Shown: positions 24,626 through 34,988 of the stretch, piece after piece
How positions within the stretch are numbered: position 1 is the first letter of the stretch
Layout: every line of letters starts with the position of its first letter
From: an uncultured Pelagibacteraceae bacterium
Lineage (GTDB): Bacteria; Pseudomonadota; Alphaproteobacteria; Pelagibacterales; Pelagibacteraceae
NCBI GenBank assembly: GCA_902533775.1
Contig: CACANA010000003.1
Span: 1-54,109 of the forward strand
Direction: 5' to 3'
Length of the DNA stretch: 54,109 nucleotides
Position numbers and translations under genes: made by a program
Notes under the pieces: generated by a model
Told to the model about the DNA's origin: nothing
Database searches by the model: none
The model's input: only the letters and a program-made list of their open reading frames with translations

Positions 24626-27453
24626 TAAGATTTTGATCCAATTTGTTTGGTTATTTGATTTAGTCCTGTAGAATTTGAGCCCTTTATCATTAAAAAATCA
24701 CCACTATTTAAATCATTTTTTATTATATTAAAAATTTCATTAGTTGATTTAATTATTTTTCCTCTTTTTTGTGTTCTAATTTTGTTAAATGTTTCTTTGA
24801 TATAATTCCCATAAACAAACAGCTTTTTGAACTTTGCCTTATTGATATCTTTTGCAGCTTCAATATGAAGTTTTTTTGAAAATTTTCCTAATTCTAACAT
24901 GTCACCTAATAGCATAAATTTTTTATTTGGATTTACTTTTAAATTATCAAATTTCTTAATTGAGAAATTAAGAGATAATGGATTTGAGTTATAACTTTCA
25001 TCTATTATATTAACTTTTTTTGAGCCGACAGTGAATTTTTTTATATTTCCTCTACCACTTGGTATTTTATAATTAGAAAAAAAGTTACTTTTTATTTTAT
25101 CAATGATATTTAAACTTTTACAAACTGCTATGGAAGCCAATATATTATCTAAATAAGGTAACAAGTTATTATTAATTTTAAAATTAAAAGTGTTAGAAGC
25201 TACGTCAATATAAATGATATAAGATTTCTTAGATTTTTTTAATTTAGATAATCTAATATTAGAATTTTTATGTTTACCAAAAGAAATGATATTTAAATTA
25301 TTTTTGTTTGCTAAATTTGAAAAAAAATCAAAAAATTTATCATCTTTATTCAATACAATTGTACCATTTTTTCTTATGTTGAAAATAATCTCTGATTTGG
25401 CTTTAGCTATATCCAATAAAGATTTAAAATTTTGGGCGTGCGCATAGCTAATATTTGTAATAACTCCAACGTCTGGTTTAATTATTTTTGATAAATAGTC
25501 TATTTCTCCCTTTTTATCCATCCCAATTTCAAATATTCCATAAGTCGTATCCTTATTTAAATTTATTAATGAAATCGGTAAACCGAATTTATTATTAAAT
25601 GAATTTTTTGAAAATATTGTGGAATAATTTTTTTGAAGACATTGTCCTAACAATTCTTTCAGAGAAGTTTTGCCTGAAGATCCTGTAATTGCAACTTGAG
25701 TTGTATAAGAAGAAATTCTTATCTTTTGTGAAAATTTAATTAATAATTCTAGAGTACTTTTAACATTAATCTTTTTTTTACTATCATTTTTGTTATTTTG
25801 AAGTATTGCTAATTTTGCTCCATTTTTTAGAGCTTCGTCTGCAAAATCATTTCCATTAAAAGATTTTCCTTTAATCCCGAGGAAAATTTTACCTTTATTT
25901 TGTTCTTTCGAATTAGTGCTAATTTTTAAATTTTTTATTCTATCTAATTTTTTGTTATTTATAATTTCTTTAAGTATATTTAATTTCCAATCATCTGATA
26001 AAATTCTATTTTTTAAGATTATTGATTTTTTTATATTATCTTCATCAGAAAATTTATTTTTCTTAATATATTCTTGAGTATTTTCATGTCCCTTTCCTGC
26101 AATAATTAAAACCTCATCAGACTTACTATTTAAAATTGCTTTTTTTATAGCTAATTTTCTTGATGGTATTTCAATCATTTTAGATGGTAAAATTGATTTC
26201 TTAATACTTGCTCTGATTTTTTCTGGATTTTCACTTCTAGGATTATCGTCTGTAAGATAAATATAATTACATAGTTTGTTAGCAATTTTGCCCATTATTG
26301 GTCTTTTTTCTTTATCTCTTTCACCGCCACATCCAAATACAATATTAATTTTTCTTAGACCAAATTGTTCTTTAATATTTTCTATACTTGTTTTAAGAGC
26401 CTCTGGAGTATGAGCATAGTCTAAAATAAAAATTGAATTATCTTTGGTTGTTCCAATTATCTCAAGCCTTCCTTTTGCGGGTTGAATATACTTAAGCTTT
26501 TTAACAATATCATCAATTTTTAGATTACTTTTAATTGCTGCTGCAATAGCCATCATCAAATTTTTAATTTGTATTTTTCCGATTAGGCTTGTTTTAAATT
26601 GGTATTCCTTATTTTGATAAGTAAACTTTATATGTTGGTAGTCATTTAAAATTTTAATTGAATTAATTTTTAAATGACTATCTGATGTACCAATATTTAA
26701 TAAATTTAATTTTTTTCTTTTGGCTATTTTTTTAAAGATTTGTGAATATTTTAGATCATTATCAAATATCAAATTTCCATTTTTGTTTGTCAATTCATTA
26801 AATAAAATTAATTTTGAATTAAAATAATTTTTATAATTTTTGTGATAATCTAAATGATCTCTGCTTAAATTAGTGAATATAGATGTACTAAATTTAATAC
26901 CATGCAATCTTTTTTGATGAAGGCCATGACTTGATGCTTCTAAAATTACATTTTCAATTTTTTTTTTCTTTAAATTTGCAAGTATTTTATTAATTGTAAT
27001 AGCATCAACAGTTGTATTATTTAGTTTTAAGCTAACACCATTCGATTTGACGCCTAAAGTTCCAATTGAGGCTACTCTTTTTTTATTAAGTTTTAATATC
27101 TGGTAATAAAAATTGACTATAGATGATTTGCCGTTTGTACCAGTTACAGCAATTATATTATTTGGTTTCTTATTATAATATTTATTTGCAAAACTTGATA
27201 GGGCTAATCTAGGATCGCTTACCTTTATATATAATACACCTTTATTGATTCCAGTTTTAAATTTATTTGATACAATTACTCGGGCTCCTCTTTTAATGGC
27301 ATCATTTATGAAATTATTTCCATTAAATTTACTACCCCGTATTGCAAAAAATATATAATTTTTTTTTATTTTTTTTGAATTAAATTCAAATCCATTAAAA
27401 CTTTTATTATTAAAATCTTTTTTAAGATTTTTAAAAAAGCTTTTTAATATCAT
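24625..27453 (-). CDS. murEF: MurE-MurF fusion (UDP-MurNAc-tripeptide synthetase / D-Ala-D-Ala adding enzyme)
   Basis: One 942-aa ORF: first half AVTGTNGKSS, TDDNPRSENP (meso-DAP ligase signature); second half AITGSSGKTSLKELLG, DESYNSNPLS. Confidence 0.92.
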   Translation of the reverse strand: MILKSFFKNLKKDFNNKSFNGFEFNSKKIKKNYIFFAIRGSKFNGNNFINDAIKRGARVIVSNKFKTGINKGVLYIKVSDPRLALSSFANKYYNKKPNNIIAVTGTNGKSSIVNFYYQILKLNKKRVASIGTLGVKSNGVSLKLNNTTVDAITINKILANLKKKKIENVILEASSHGLHQKRLHGIKFSTSIFTNLSRDHLDYHKNYKNYFNSKLILFNELTNKNGNLIFDNDLKYSQIFKKIAKRKKLNLLNIGTSDSHLKINSIKILNDYQHIKFTYQNKEYQFKTSLIGKIQIKNLMMAIAAAIKSNLKIDDIVKKLKYIQPAKGRLEIIGTTKDNSIFILDYAHTPEALKTSIENIKEQFGLRKINIVFGCGGERDKEKRPIMGKIANKLCNYIYLTDDNPRSENPEKIRASIKKSILPSKMIEIPSRKLAIKKAILNSKSDEVLIIAGKGHENTQEYIKKNKFSDEDNIKKSIILKNRILSDDWKLNILKEIINNKKLDRIKNLKISTNSKEQNKGKIFLGIKGKSFNGNDFADEALKNGAKLAILQNNKNDSKKKINVKSTLELLIKFSQKIRISSYTTQVAITGSSGKTSLKELLGQCLQKNYSTIFSKNSFNNKFGLPISLINLNKDTTYGIFEIGMDKKGEIDYLSKIIKPDVGVITNISYAHAQNFKSLLDIAKAKSEIIFNIRKNGTIVLNKDDKFFDFFSNLANKNNLNIISFGKHKNSNIRLSKLKKSKKSYIIYIDVASNTFNFKINNNLLPYLDNILASIAVCKSLNIIDKIKSNFFSNYKIPSGRGNIKKFTVGSKKVNIIDESYNSNPLSLNFSIKKFDNLKVNPNKKFMLLGDMLELGKFSKKLHIEAAKDINKAKFKKLFVYGNYIKETFNKIRTQKRGKIIKSTNEIFNIIKNDLNSGDFLMIKGSNSTGLNQITKQIGSKS

Positions 27454-27464
27454 TATAAAATTTC

Positions 27465-29108
27465 TTAATATTTTATGGCTAAAATAGGCCCGATTTTTTC
27501 AATTATATTTTTGGCAACCTCAACGGAAGTCCAGCCAGCAGTATTAAAAGGTGTACCTATTATCTTCCTTTTTTTACCATCATTATATTCATAAATATAG
27601 GTTTCACTCAATTTTGGTTCATCTAACAAAACAATTAAAACATATTTTGGAGAAGATATTGGAAAAATTGAAGCAAAAGTATTTATTTTTTTTTTAGAAT
27701 ATTTACCCTTTATAGATTTTTGAGCTGTTCCTGTTTTTCCAGCAATTTCATAACCAGCAATATTTACTAAATTAGCTGTACCTTGTTCGGATGTTACGAT
27801 TTTTCTCAATATTTCATTAATTTTATTGGAATTTTCTTGTGTAATTATTTGCTCACCTCTTTTTAAATTTTTCTCTTTTTTAATTAAAGTTGGTTTTATT
27901 TTATATCCACCATTTGCAATTATAGCATAGGCTTTTGCAAGTTGAAGTGGTGTGGTTGTTATACCATGACCATATGCTGATGTAGCTAATTTACATTTTC
28001 CCCATTTAAACGGAATTGGATTTCCAACTTCCTCTATATCAAATTGTATTTTATTTAATAAACCTAAATTTTCTAGAAAATCCTTGAAATTTTCTAAACC
28101 GACTTTCTGAGCAATTTTGATTGAACCAATATTTCCAGATCTAATTAATATTTCTTCAGCGGTAAGACTTGATGGAATTTCCATATCATATTCAGAGATT
28201 GACCTTCCCGCACATTTTATTTTTTTTGGTAGATTTTTAAAAAGGGTATCTTCTTTGATAACATTTTGTTGGAGTCCAGCAGCCAGCGTAAATGTTTTAA
28301 AAACTGATCCAAGTTCATAAACACCTTTTGTAGATCTGTTTATAAATTTTTTATCGAAAATATCTTCTCTTTTATTTAAATCAAAATCTGGTATAGAAAC
28401 CATCGATATAATCTCACCGCTGTTAACGTTCATTAAAATAGTTGTACTTCCATAACTATTAAAAATTTCTTGAAATTTTAACAATTCTTCTCTTATCAAA
28501 TATTGTATTTCAGTATCTAAAGAAAGTTTTAATGGCTTATTTGAAGTTGTTAATTCATAGTCAAAAGATTTTTCTATACCAGACACACCATTATTATCTG
28601 TATCAATCTGTCCCAATATATGACTGAAAAGATTACCGTTAGTATAAACACGAGCAATGTTTTCTTCCTCTTTAAACGATTTTTCTCCGAGTAATTTTAT
28701 TTTTTCTAGTTTTGCTGGAGATATTTTCTTTTTGACATAAAAAAACTTTTTTCCGTTGATTTCCTTTTCAAAATTCTTGTCAGGAAATATTAATTTTAGA
28801 GAAATTAATAATTTTTCTTTGTCAATTATTTGATTTGGATTTATGCCTAAATTGGTCACACGCACTGTTTTAGCAATAATATTTCCATTTCTATCCATGA
28901 TAGATGCTCTATATTTTTCTTTTTCTTTTATAGTTTGAGTTTGGTTTGTTTTTTTAAATCCTAGATAGATAGTTTTAGACGTAAAAATTATTGTAATTAT
29001 AAAAAAGATGAAGAAAATAAATGATATACGCTCAAAAGATATTTTTAAATTTGATCTATTTGCTTCAAATTTAAAATTTTCGTCAATATTATTCATTATT
29101 AAATTCAA
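27465..29108 (-). CDS. ftsI: Peptidoglycan transpeptidase FtsI (PBP3); the internal ATG at 29096 may be the real start
   Basis: ASIMDRNGNIIAKT, GSVFK (SxxK), SGN, GKTGTAQ. Confidence 0.9.
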   Translation of the reverse strand: MNLIMNNIDENFKFEANRSNLKISFERISFIFFIFFIITIIFTSKTIYLGFKKTNQTQTIKEKEKYRASIMDRNGNIIAKTVRVTNLGINPNQIIDKEKLLISLKLIFPDKNFEKEINGKKFFYVKKKISPAKLEKIKLLGEKSFKEEENIARVYTNGNLFSHILGQIDTDNNGVSGIEKSFDYELTTSNKPLKLSLDTEIQYLIREELLKFQEIFNSYGSTTILMNVNSGEIISMVSIPDFDLNKREDIFDKKFINRSTKGVYELGSVFKTFTLAAGLQQNVIKEDTLFKNLPKKIKCAGRSISEYDMEIPSSLTAEEILIRSGNIGSIKIAQKVGLENFKDFLENLGLLNKIQFDIEEVGNPIPFKWGKCKLATSAYGHGITTTPLQLAKAYAIIANGGYKIKPTLIKKEKNLKRGEQIITQENSNKINEILRKIVTSEQGTANLVNIAGYEIAGKTGTAQKSIKGKYSKKKINTFASIFPISSPKYVLIVLLDEPKLSETYIYEYNDGKKRKIIGTPFNTAGWTSVEVAKNIIEKIGPILAIKY

Positions 29109-29361
29109 GAACTTTTAAATCTGTAATTTTTTTTTTTTTTAATTCTTTGTCAAAATATATTTTGGAATATTCCATTAATTTATTTGGCGATGTAAGATAG
29201 TTGAAATCAAATAAAACTAACTCATAAATATCATTGAGAGCTCTGATATCTTCTTGAATTTCAAAAATTTGTTTATCAAGTCTTTTTGTCGAATTTTTTG
29301 TATAAGCAGTTGAAATTATAAGAATAATAATTGGTATAAATAAAAGAGTTTTTTTATGCAT
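29089..29361 (-). CDS. ftsL: FtsL-like cell division protein
   Basis: 90 aa, one N-terminal TM, coiled-coil-like region, position between rsmH and ftsI. Confidence 0.65.
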   Translation of the reverse strand: MHKKTLLFIPIIILIISTAYTKNSTKRLDKQIFEIQEDIRALNDIYELVLFDFNYLTSPNKLMEYSKIYFDKELKKKKITDLKVLEFNNE

Positions 29362-30346
29362 TAAAGTTCAAATTTTCTATATCTATTAAATAATTAAAAT
29401 TACTAATAAATTTTTTAAAGTTACATCCATTCTCTAATTTGTATGCAAATCTAAGTTTTGCTGACCTTGAGGGAGGATTAATATTAATCTCACCGGATGA
29501 TGGAACTATTGGTTTTTTTTTAGTTAAATTAAAATACTTTTTAGTTGAAATACTTTTTGGTAAATATCTAGAAGAATTTTTTACTTCTGAGTATTCTTTA
29601 AAAAAAAACTTTACTATTTTATCCTCGATAGAATGAAAAGTAACAACTGCTATTGCTCCACCAACTGGCAAAATATTATAAGCTTTTATTAAACCATATA
29701 TCAGCTCCGTTATCTCTTTATTTACAAAAATTCTAAGAGCTTGAAAAACTTTAGTGGATTGATTTTTTCCACTTTTCTTTTTTTTCAGACCTTCAATAAT
29801 TTCTACTAAATTTTCAGTTTTAATTTTTTTATTTTTTCTTAGTTGTACTATTTTTTTTGAAATTGGTTTTGCATATTTTTCATCACCGAAATACTTGAAA
29901 ATTTTATAGAGACTTTGTTGGCTCATTTTTGAAATTACATCATCACAAGAAAAATCATTTAATCCCATTCTCATGTCTAGTTTGCCTTTACTATTAAAAG
30001 ATATGCCTCTATTTAGATCAGAAATCTGATTAAATGAATATCCCAGATCAAAAATAATTGCTTTAATATTATCTTCCTTTATTTGATCGATATCTGAAAA
30101 TTTTTTGTTATAAAATTTAAATCTTTTTTTATACTTTGTATGTAATTGATTAGCTACGCTGTTAACAGAATTATCTCTATCTAATGCTACAATATTATTT
30201 AAGTTATTCTCTAAAATCTTTTTTGAATAACCGCCTGCACCAAATGTGCAATCGATAAATGTGCCACCATAAAGAGGGGAAATAATACTAACTAATTCGT
30301 TTAGTAATACTGGAAAATGTTTTTCCAGATTTATGGTGGCATTCAT
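29354..30346 (-). CDS. rsmH: 16S rRNA (cytosine1402-N4)-methyltransferase
   Basis: HFPVLLNELVS, FIDCTFGAGGYSKKIL, LDRDNSV, FDLGYSFNQ, VTFHSIEDKIVKFFF. Confidence 0.93.
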   Translation of the reverse strand: MNATINLEKHFPVLLNELVSIISPLYGGTFIDCTFGAGGYSKKILENNLNNIVALDRDNSVNSVANQLHTKYKKRFKFYNKKFSDIDQIKEDNIKAIIFDLGYSFNQISDLNRGISFNSKGKLDMRMGLNDFSCDDVISKMSQQSLYKIFKYFGDEKYAKPISKKIVQLRKNKKIKTENLVEIIEGLKKKKSGKNQSTKVFQALRIFVNKEITELIYGLIKAYNILPVGGAIAVVTFHSIEDKIVKFFFKEYSEVKNSSRYLPKSISTKKYFNLTKKKPIVPSSGEININPPSRSAKLRFAYKLENGCNFKKFISNFNYLIDIENLNFNA

Positions 30347-30364
30347 TTATTTTTTTGAAGACCA

Positions 30365-31813
30365 TTAATTCTTTTGTCTTCTCAAAAATGCTGGAATTTC
30401 TAAATCTTCTTCTTCCTCAGAAATTATCTCATGCGGTGAAGTTGATAACTCCTCGTTATGATCTGAATTAAATAATTCGGGGGTATCATCTTCGCTCAAA
30501 TCAAAATTCTCCAAACCATTATTTTCAGATACTTGCTCATCTATATTGCTTTCAAATTCAGAGTTTGCTGAGCTAGCCACAGGTGATTCGGTTTTCTCTA
30601 AATCGTTAACATTTATAGTGCTTGATGACTCATTTGCATAATTCGTATCTATACTATTAGAACTCAATTCCTCATTCTTCTCTTCTTCCTCTATTTTAAG
30701 AGCATTAGCTCCATTAGTAATTATTGAATTGGTATTGTTTGTAAATTGAAATGATTGTGTTGATCCAGAATTTGAAAACTCTGAATAACCTGGATTTCTA
30801 TTTTGTATCCTATGAACCATGTTAATAACTGATTTTGGTTCAGGTTGTTGTCCATCTAAAGCTGTGGCAACTATTGAAACTCTCATTAGTCCATCTAAAC
30901 TATCATCAGTTATAGCTCCTATAATTAATTCTGCCTCTGGATCTACTTCTGCTCTTACCTTGTTTACAGCCTCATCAACCTCAAATAATTTTAAATCTTT
31001 GCCTCCTGTTATATTTACCAAGAGACCTTTTGCACCTTTCAAGGAATAATCATCAATTAATGGATTATTAATTGCTGACTCAGCAGCTTTTACTGCTCTG
31101 CCTTCTCCTTCTGCTTGACCTGTGCCCATCATAGCTTTACCCATTGAGCTCATAACAGTTTCGACATCTGCAAAATCTAAGTTTATAAGCCCTGGTCTAA
31201 CCATTAAATCAGTTATACTTTGAACACCATGAAGTAGGACATCATTTGATAAAGCAAAAGACTCCTCAAACGTTGTCTGTTCACTTGCGATTTTGAATAA
31301 ATTCTGATTTGGAACAACTATAATAGTATCAACATGTTTTCGAAGTTCTTCTAAACCTTGTTGAGCTTTTCTCATTCTTGAAGGACCTTCATATAGGAAA
31401 GGTAGCGTTATAACTCCAACAGTTAAAATATTAAGTTCTTTTGCTGCTCTTGCAATTACATGAGCAGATCCAGTTCCAGTTCCTCCACCCATTCCTGCTG
31501 TTATGAAAACCATATTTGCACCTTGCAAGATATTTACTATTTCGTTTAATGACTCATCTGCAGCAGCTTGTCCGATATCTAATTTTGCTCCTGCTCCAAG
31601 ACCTTTGGTAAGATTTAAGCCCATTTGTATTTTTGTTTGGGCTTTACTTAATCTTAAATCTTGAGCATCAGTATTTACAGCAATAAACTCAACACCCTGA
31701 AGGCCAGCTTCAATCATCCCATTTATTGCATTTCCTCCAGCACCACCTACTCCTAATACTAATATTCGTGGTTTTAATTCTTTTATATCTGGTGTTTTAA
31801 AGTTTATTGTCAT
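30365..31813 (-). CDS. ftsZ: Cell division GTPase FtsZ
   Basis: [33 protein letters not shown]-terminal tail [12 protein letters not shown]. Confidence 0.96.
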   Translation of the reverse strand: MTINFKTPDIKELKPRILVLGVGGAGGNAINGMIEAGLQGVEFIAVNTDAQDLRLSKAQTKIQMGLNLTKGLGAGAKLDIGQAAADESLNEIVNILQGANMVFITAGMGGGTGTGSAHVIARAAKELNILTVGVITLPFLYEGPSRMRKAQQGLEELRKHVDTIIVVPNQNLFKIASEQTTFEESFALSNDVLLHGVQSITDLMVRPGLINLDFADVETVMSSMGKAMMGTGQAEGEGRAVKAAESAINNPLIDDYSLKGAKGLLVNITGGKDLKLFEVDEAVNKVRAEVDPEAELIIGAITDDSLDGLMRVSIVATALDGQQPEPKSVINMVHRIQNRNPGYSEFSNSGSTQSFQFTNNTNSIITNGANALKIEEEEKNEELSSNSIDTNYANESSSTINVNDLEKTESPVASSANSEFESNIDEQVSENNGLENFDLSEDDTPELFNSDHNEELSTSPHEIISEEEEDLEIPAFLRRQKN

Positions 31814-31824
31814 TTTCTCCCCTT

Positions 31825-32280
31825 TTAGTTATTAAATTGTTTTTCCCATTTAAGACTTGCTCTGTTAATGTTTGATTTTTTTCTAGCGTTTGCCCTAAAT
31901 TTTTCAAAAAGCATTGGTTCCCAGATTTGAAATGTTTTGCCCTGACCAACAAATAACATGCTATTTTTTATTTTTGCATGTCTTAATAATTTTGGAGTTA
32001 TTTGAATTCTTCCCTCAGTGTCAAATTGTAAATTTAAACTTTCAGATAATATAGATGTAGCAAAATAATCTTTCTTTTCCTCAAAAGGATTGAGTGAGTC
32101 AATTGCATTTGAAATTTTTTCTATTCTATCTTGTGGCCATGCTTCAATACATTGATGGTTAAAAGATGGATAACAAATTATACCATTGTAACCTATATTT
32201 GATAAATATGATCTATACGATGCAGGCACTGAAACTCTTCCTTTTTTGTCCAATTTGTTTTCGTAAGTTGATAAAAACAT
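31825..32280 (-). CDS. mraZ: Transcriptional regulator MraZ
   Basis: [16 protein letters not shown] and second AbrB-like repeat [18 protein letters not shown]. Confidence 0.92.
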   Translation of the reverse strand: MFLSTYENKLDKKGRVSVPASYRSYLSNIGYNGIICYPSFNHQCIEAWPQDRIEKISNAIDSLNPFEEKKDYFATSILSESLNLQFDTEGRIQITPKLLRHAKIKNSMLFVGQGKTFQIWEPMLFEKFRANARKKSNINRASLKWEKQFNN

Positions 32281-32300
32281 AAACCATATTATCCCTAGTT

Positions 32301-32324
32301 TGGGTATTTATGGGATATTATGGG
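32301..32324 (+). promoter_or_regulatory. Three TGGG repeats at exact 10-bp spacing, candidate MraZ operator
   Basis: TGGGtatttaTGGGatattaTGGG at 32301, 32311, 32321, directly upstream of mraZ (repeats on the strand opposite to mraZ). Confidence 0.55.
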
Positions 32325-32343
32325 TTTTATAAGAAAGCGTCAA
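32315..32343 (-). promoter_or_regulatory. Sigma70-like promoter upstream of mraZ
   Basis: Minus strand reads TTGACG - 17 nt - TAATAT, 35 nt upstream of the mraZ start. Confidence 0.55.
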
Positions 32344-32402
32344 TAGCTAATATTATGAAACTCTTATGGTTAATTTTATTGATTATTTAGATTTATTTTA
32401 AT

Positions 32403-32766
32403 GAATGCCAGATAAACTATAAGCCGGGTTCTGTCTTTTAAACTTATCATTTATCTAGGCTTTAAATCACTTTAAAGCTCAAGCAACTAACCCTGATGAC
32501 TAGCCAAAGACTGCTTTTAGTTATTTCTAACAATGTCATCTCTACTCAGTCTTGCTCCCAGTGGGGTTTTCCATGCGCTAGCTGTTACCAACTTAGCCGG
32601 TGTGCTCTTACCACACCTTTTCACCCTTGCCTTGATAAGGCGGTTTATTTTCTGTGGCACTATCCCTAGGGTCTTCCCCGCCAGCCATTAACTGGCACTG
32701 CGTCTTTGTAGAGCCCGGACTTTCCTCTTTAAATTATTAAAGCGATAAGTCATTTATCTGGCAAAC
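32403..32766 (-). ncRNA. rnpB: RNase P RNA (bacterial class A), approximate ends
   Basis: Minus strand 5' GCCAGATAAA...GAGGAAAGTCCGGGCTC and 3' GACAGAACCCGGCTTATAGTTTATCTGGC; P1 helix pairs 32753-32762 with 32407-32416. Confidence 0.93.
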
Positions 32767-32812
32767 AAAGAAATATTCTTTTTTATATAAATTTCAACAA
32801 ATAATAATTCAA

Positions 32813-33544
32813 TTAAATTAAGGATTTTAAAATAACATAACATTCTTTATCCGCAACACCTGTAATTAACTCTGGTCTGTATCTTCTTTGAAAACTTTTT
32901 ATAATTTTTCTTTTATCAGACGAATTTTTTGTAAATTTATAACCAAACTTAAATAAAAAATTATGGAAAATATTTTTATTTTCTATTTTTATCCCACGAT
33001 ATCTCTGACATTTTTTTTTACTTATTTTATGCCATAAGCATATTTTATTTTTATAAAGTAATTTCCATGGAAATTTTTCACCGGGATCTTTTTTTCTTAA
33101 GGGGGCTATATCTGAATGTCCAAGTATATTTTCTTTTTTAATTTTATATTTTTTTTTTAATAACTTTGAAAGTTTGATAACTGAATTAATTTGTTTTTTA
33201 TTAAAGTTTCTATAACTATTGTCATGTCCTGGGTTTGAAATCTCGATACCTATAGATTTTGAATTTAAAAGATTATCTTTTTTCCAGGATGAAATTCCTG
33301 CATGCCAAGCAATATATAAATCTGGGACAATCCTAACAATTTGACCGTTAGCTTTTATAAAATAATGACAACTTACTTTTGATTTAACATCTGTAAGTCT
33401 TCGTAAAGCAGCAATTTCAGATTTCATCCCTGTATAATGAAATATTAAATATTTCACATTATTACTGGATCTTTTTTTCTTACTAAAATTTGGAGAGTAA
33501 TTTAAGGACATTTTATCAACATTTTTTGGCATTAATTCAAACAA
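32813..33544 (-). CDS. N-acetylmuramoyl-L-alanine amidase (AmiD/AmpD-like)
   Basis: LIFHYTGM, SCHYFI, WHAGISSW, SIGIEISNPGHD, GHSDIAPLRKKDPGEKFPW. Confidence 0.88.
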   Translation of the reverse strand: MFELMPKNVDKMSLNYSPNFSKKKRSSNNVKYLIFHYTGMKSEIAALRRLTDVKSKVSCHYFIKANGQIVRIVPDLYIAWHAGISSWKKDNLLNSKSIGIEISNPGHDNSYRNFNKKQINSVIKLSKLLKKKYKIKKENILGHSDIAPLRKKDPGEKFPWKLLYKNKICLWHKISKKKCQRYRGIKIENKNIFHNFLFKFGYKFTKNSSDKRKIIKSFQRRYRPELITGVADKECYVILKSLI

Positions 33545-33584
33545 TTTATCTTTATATAATTAACTAATATAATATAACTAATTT

Positions 33585-34385
33585 ATGAATAAACTATTAT
33601 CAGCATTAACAATTCTAATATTTTCATTTATAAGCACTCACGCTATTGGTGGTGATGACGGAAAGCTCAAAGTTAATGGAAATGGAAACAACGGATATAT
33701 TGAAATAAAAGATTGTTTTGAGAAAGTTAATAGAGGTATATTCTCTTTTAATCAAGTTCTTGATAAAGTGATATTCAAACCACTAGCTAAAGGGTACAGA
33801 ATGTTTCCACAACCTATCAGATCAGGGACGAGTAACGCACTTAGTAACATAAATAATGTAGTTACTATTCCAAATAATATTCTACAAGGCCAATTTAAAG
33901 AGGCTGGAGTAAATACAGCAAGATTCGCAATAAATTCGACGTTAGGAATTGGTGGAATTTTCGATGTTGCTTCTTATTATGGTTTAAAAAAAAGAGATAG
34001 AGAAGATTATGGTCAAACTTTAGGTGTTTGGGGTGCTGGCCCAGGTTGTTATTTTGTACTACCTGTACTAGGGCCAACTACAGTTAGAGATTCTATTGGA
34101 TCCTTAGCTAATATGTATGGTGGAGACGCATGGTACAATGTAACAGTTGCAAATGATACTCAATATTTTTCTGAAGCTGATTATTACGCCTCAAAAGTGT
34201 TAAGTGGAGTTGACTTTAGAGCAAAAAATTTAGAATCTTTTGATAGTCTTGAAAATAGTTCTGTTGATCTTTATGCATCTGTCAGAAGTCTTTATTTGCA
34301 AGACAGATACCGAAAAGTAAGAAATATAGATAAAACAACTGACACACTTAGTGACGACGACTGGGAAGAATTAGATAGTCAATAA
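33585..34385 (+). CDS. mlaA: MlaA/VacJ family lipid asymmetry lipoprotein
   Basis: NRGIFSFNQVLDKVIFKPLAKGYR, RFAINSTLGIGGIFDVASYYG, DYGQTLGVWGAGPGCYFVLPVLGPTTVRD. Confidence 0.9.
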   Translation: MNKLLSALTILIFSFISTHAIGGDDGKLKVNGNGNNGYIEIKDCFEKVNRGIFSFNQVLDKVIFKPLAKGYRMFPQPIRSGTSNALSNINNVVTIPNNILQGQFKEAGVNTARFAINSTLGIGGIFDVASYYGLKKRDREDYGQTLGVWGAGPGCYFVLPVLGPTTVRDSIGSLANMYGGDAWYNVTVANDTQYFSEADYYASKVLSGVDFRAKNLESFDSLENSSVDLYASVRSLYLQDRYRKVRNIDKTTDTLSDDDWEELDSQ

Positions 34386-34396
34386 CTAATCTATAA

Positions 34397-34987
34397 ATGA
34401 AATTAATTAAAAATTTAATTATTTTTTTATTTTTATTAAATTTAAACAATATTCTATATGCGAAAGATCCAAGTGCATTAATAAATGAAATAGTTGATAA
34501 TGCGGCATCAATATTGTCTAGCGAAGATCCTGTGGAGTCAAAAATTATAAAATTAAATGCTATTGCAGAAAGAAGTGTCGATATAAATGGAATAGGTATG
34601 TATACTCTTGGAAAATATAGAAAATCTATTAACGATGAGCAAAAATCTAAATATCAAAAGCTATTTAGAAGTTATTTTTTAAAAAGCTTTTCTAGCAGAC
34701 TAGTAGATTATACAAATCCAAAAATTAATGTTGTGTCTCAAAAAAAGATTAATGATAAATATACAATAGTTAACAGTATTTTAGAGGCTACATCAAAAAG
34801 ACCACAAGTAAAAATAGATTGGAGAATTTATACAAAAAATCCCGATAGACCCTTAATAAGAGATCTGATTGTAGAGGGATTAAGTTTGGCTAGAACACAA
34901 AAAGAAGAGTTTAACTCAATTATACAAAATAATGATGGTGATATTAATGCATTATTTAAAACACTTGAAGAATTTTTAATTAAATAG
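34397..34987 (+). CDS. mlaC: MlaC-like phospholipid-binding protein
   Basis: Signal peptide; IGMYTLGKYRKSINDEQKSKYQKLFRSYFLKSF; VEGLSLARTQKEEFNSII; follows mlaA. Confidence 0.85.
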   Translation: MKLIKNLIIFLFLLNLNNILYAKDPSALINEIVDNAASILSSEDPVESKIIKLNAIAERSVDINGIGMYTLGKYRKSINDEQKSKYQKLFRSYFLKSFSSRLVDYTNPKINVVSQKKINDKYTIVNSILEATSKRPQVKIDWRIYTKNPDRPLIRDLIVEGLSLARTQKEEFNSIIQNNDGDINALFKTLEEFLIK

Positions 34988-34988
34988 T

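Noticed and set aside
29089-29140. Possible slippage-generated FtsL-FtsI fusion at the poly-A run
   Set aside because: The ftsI frame has a TAA between the run and the ftsI start, so a fusion cannot be made.
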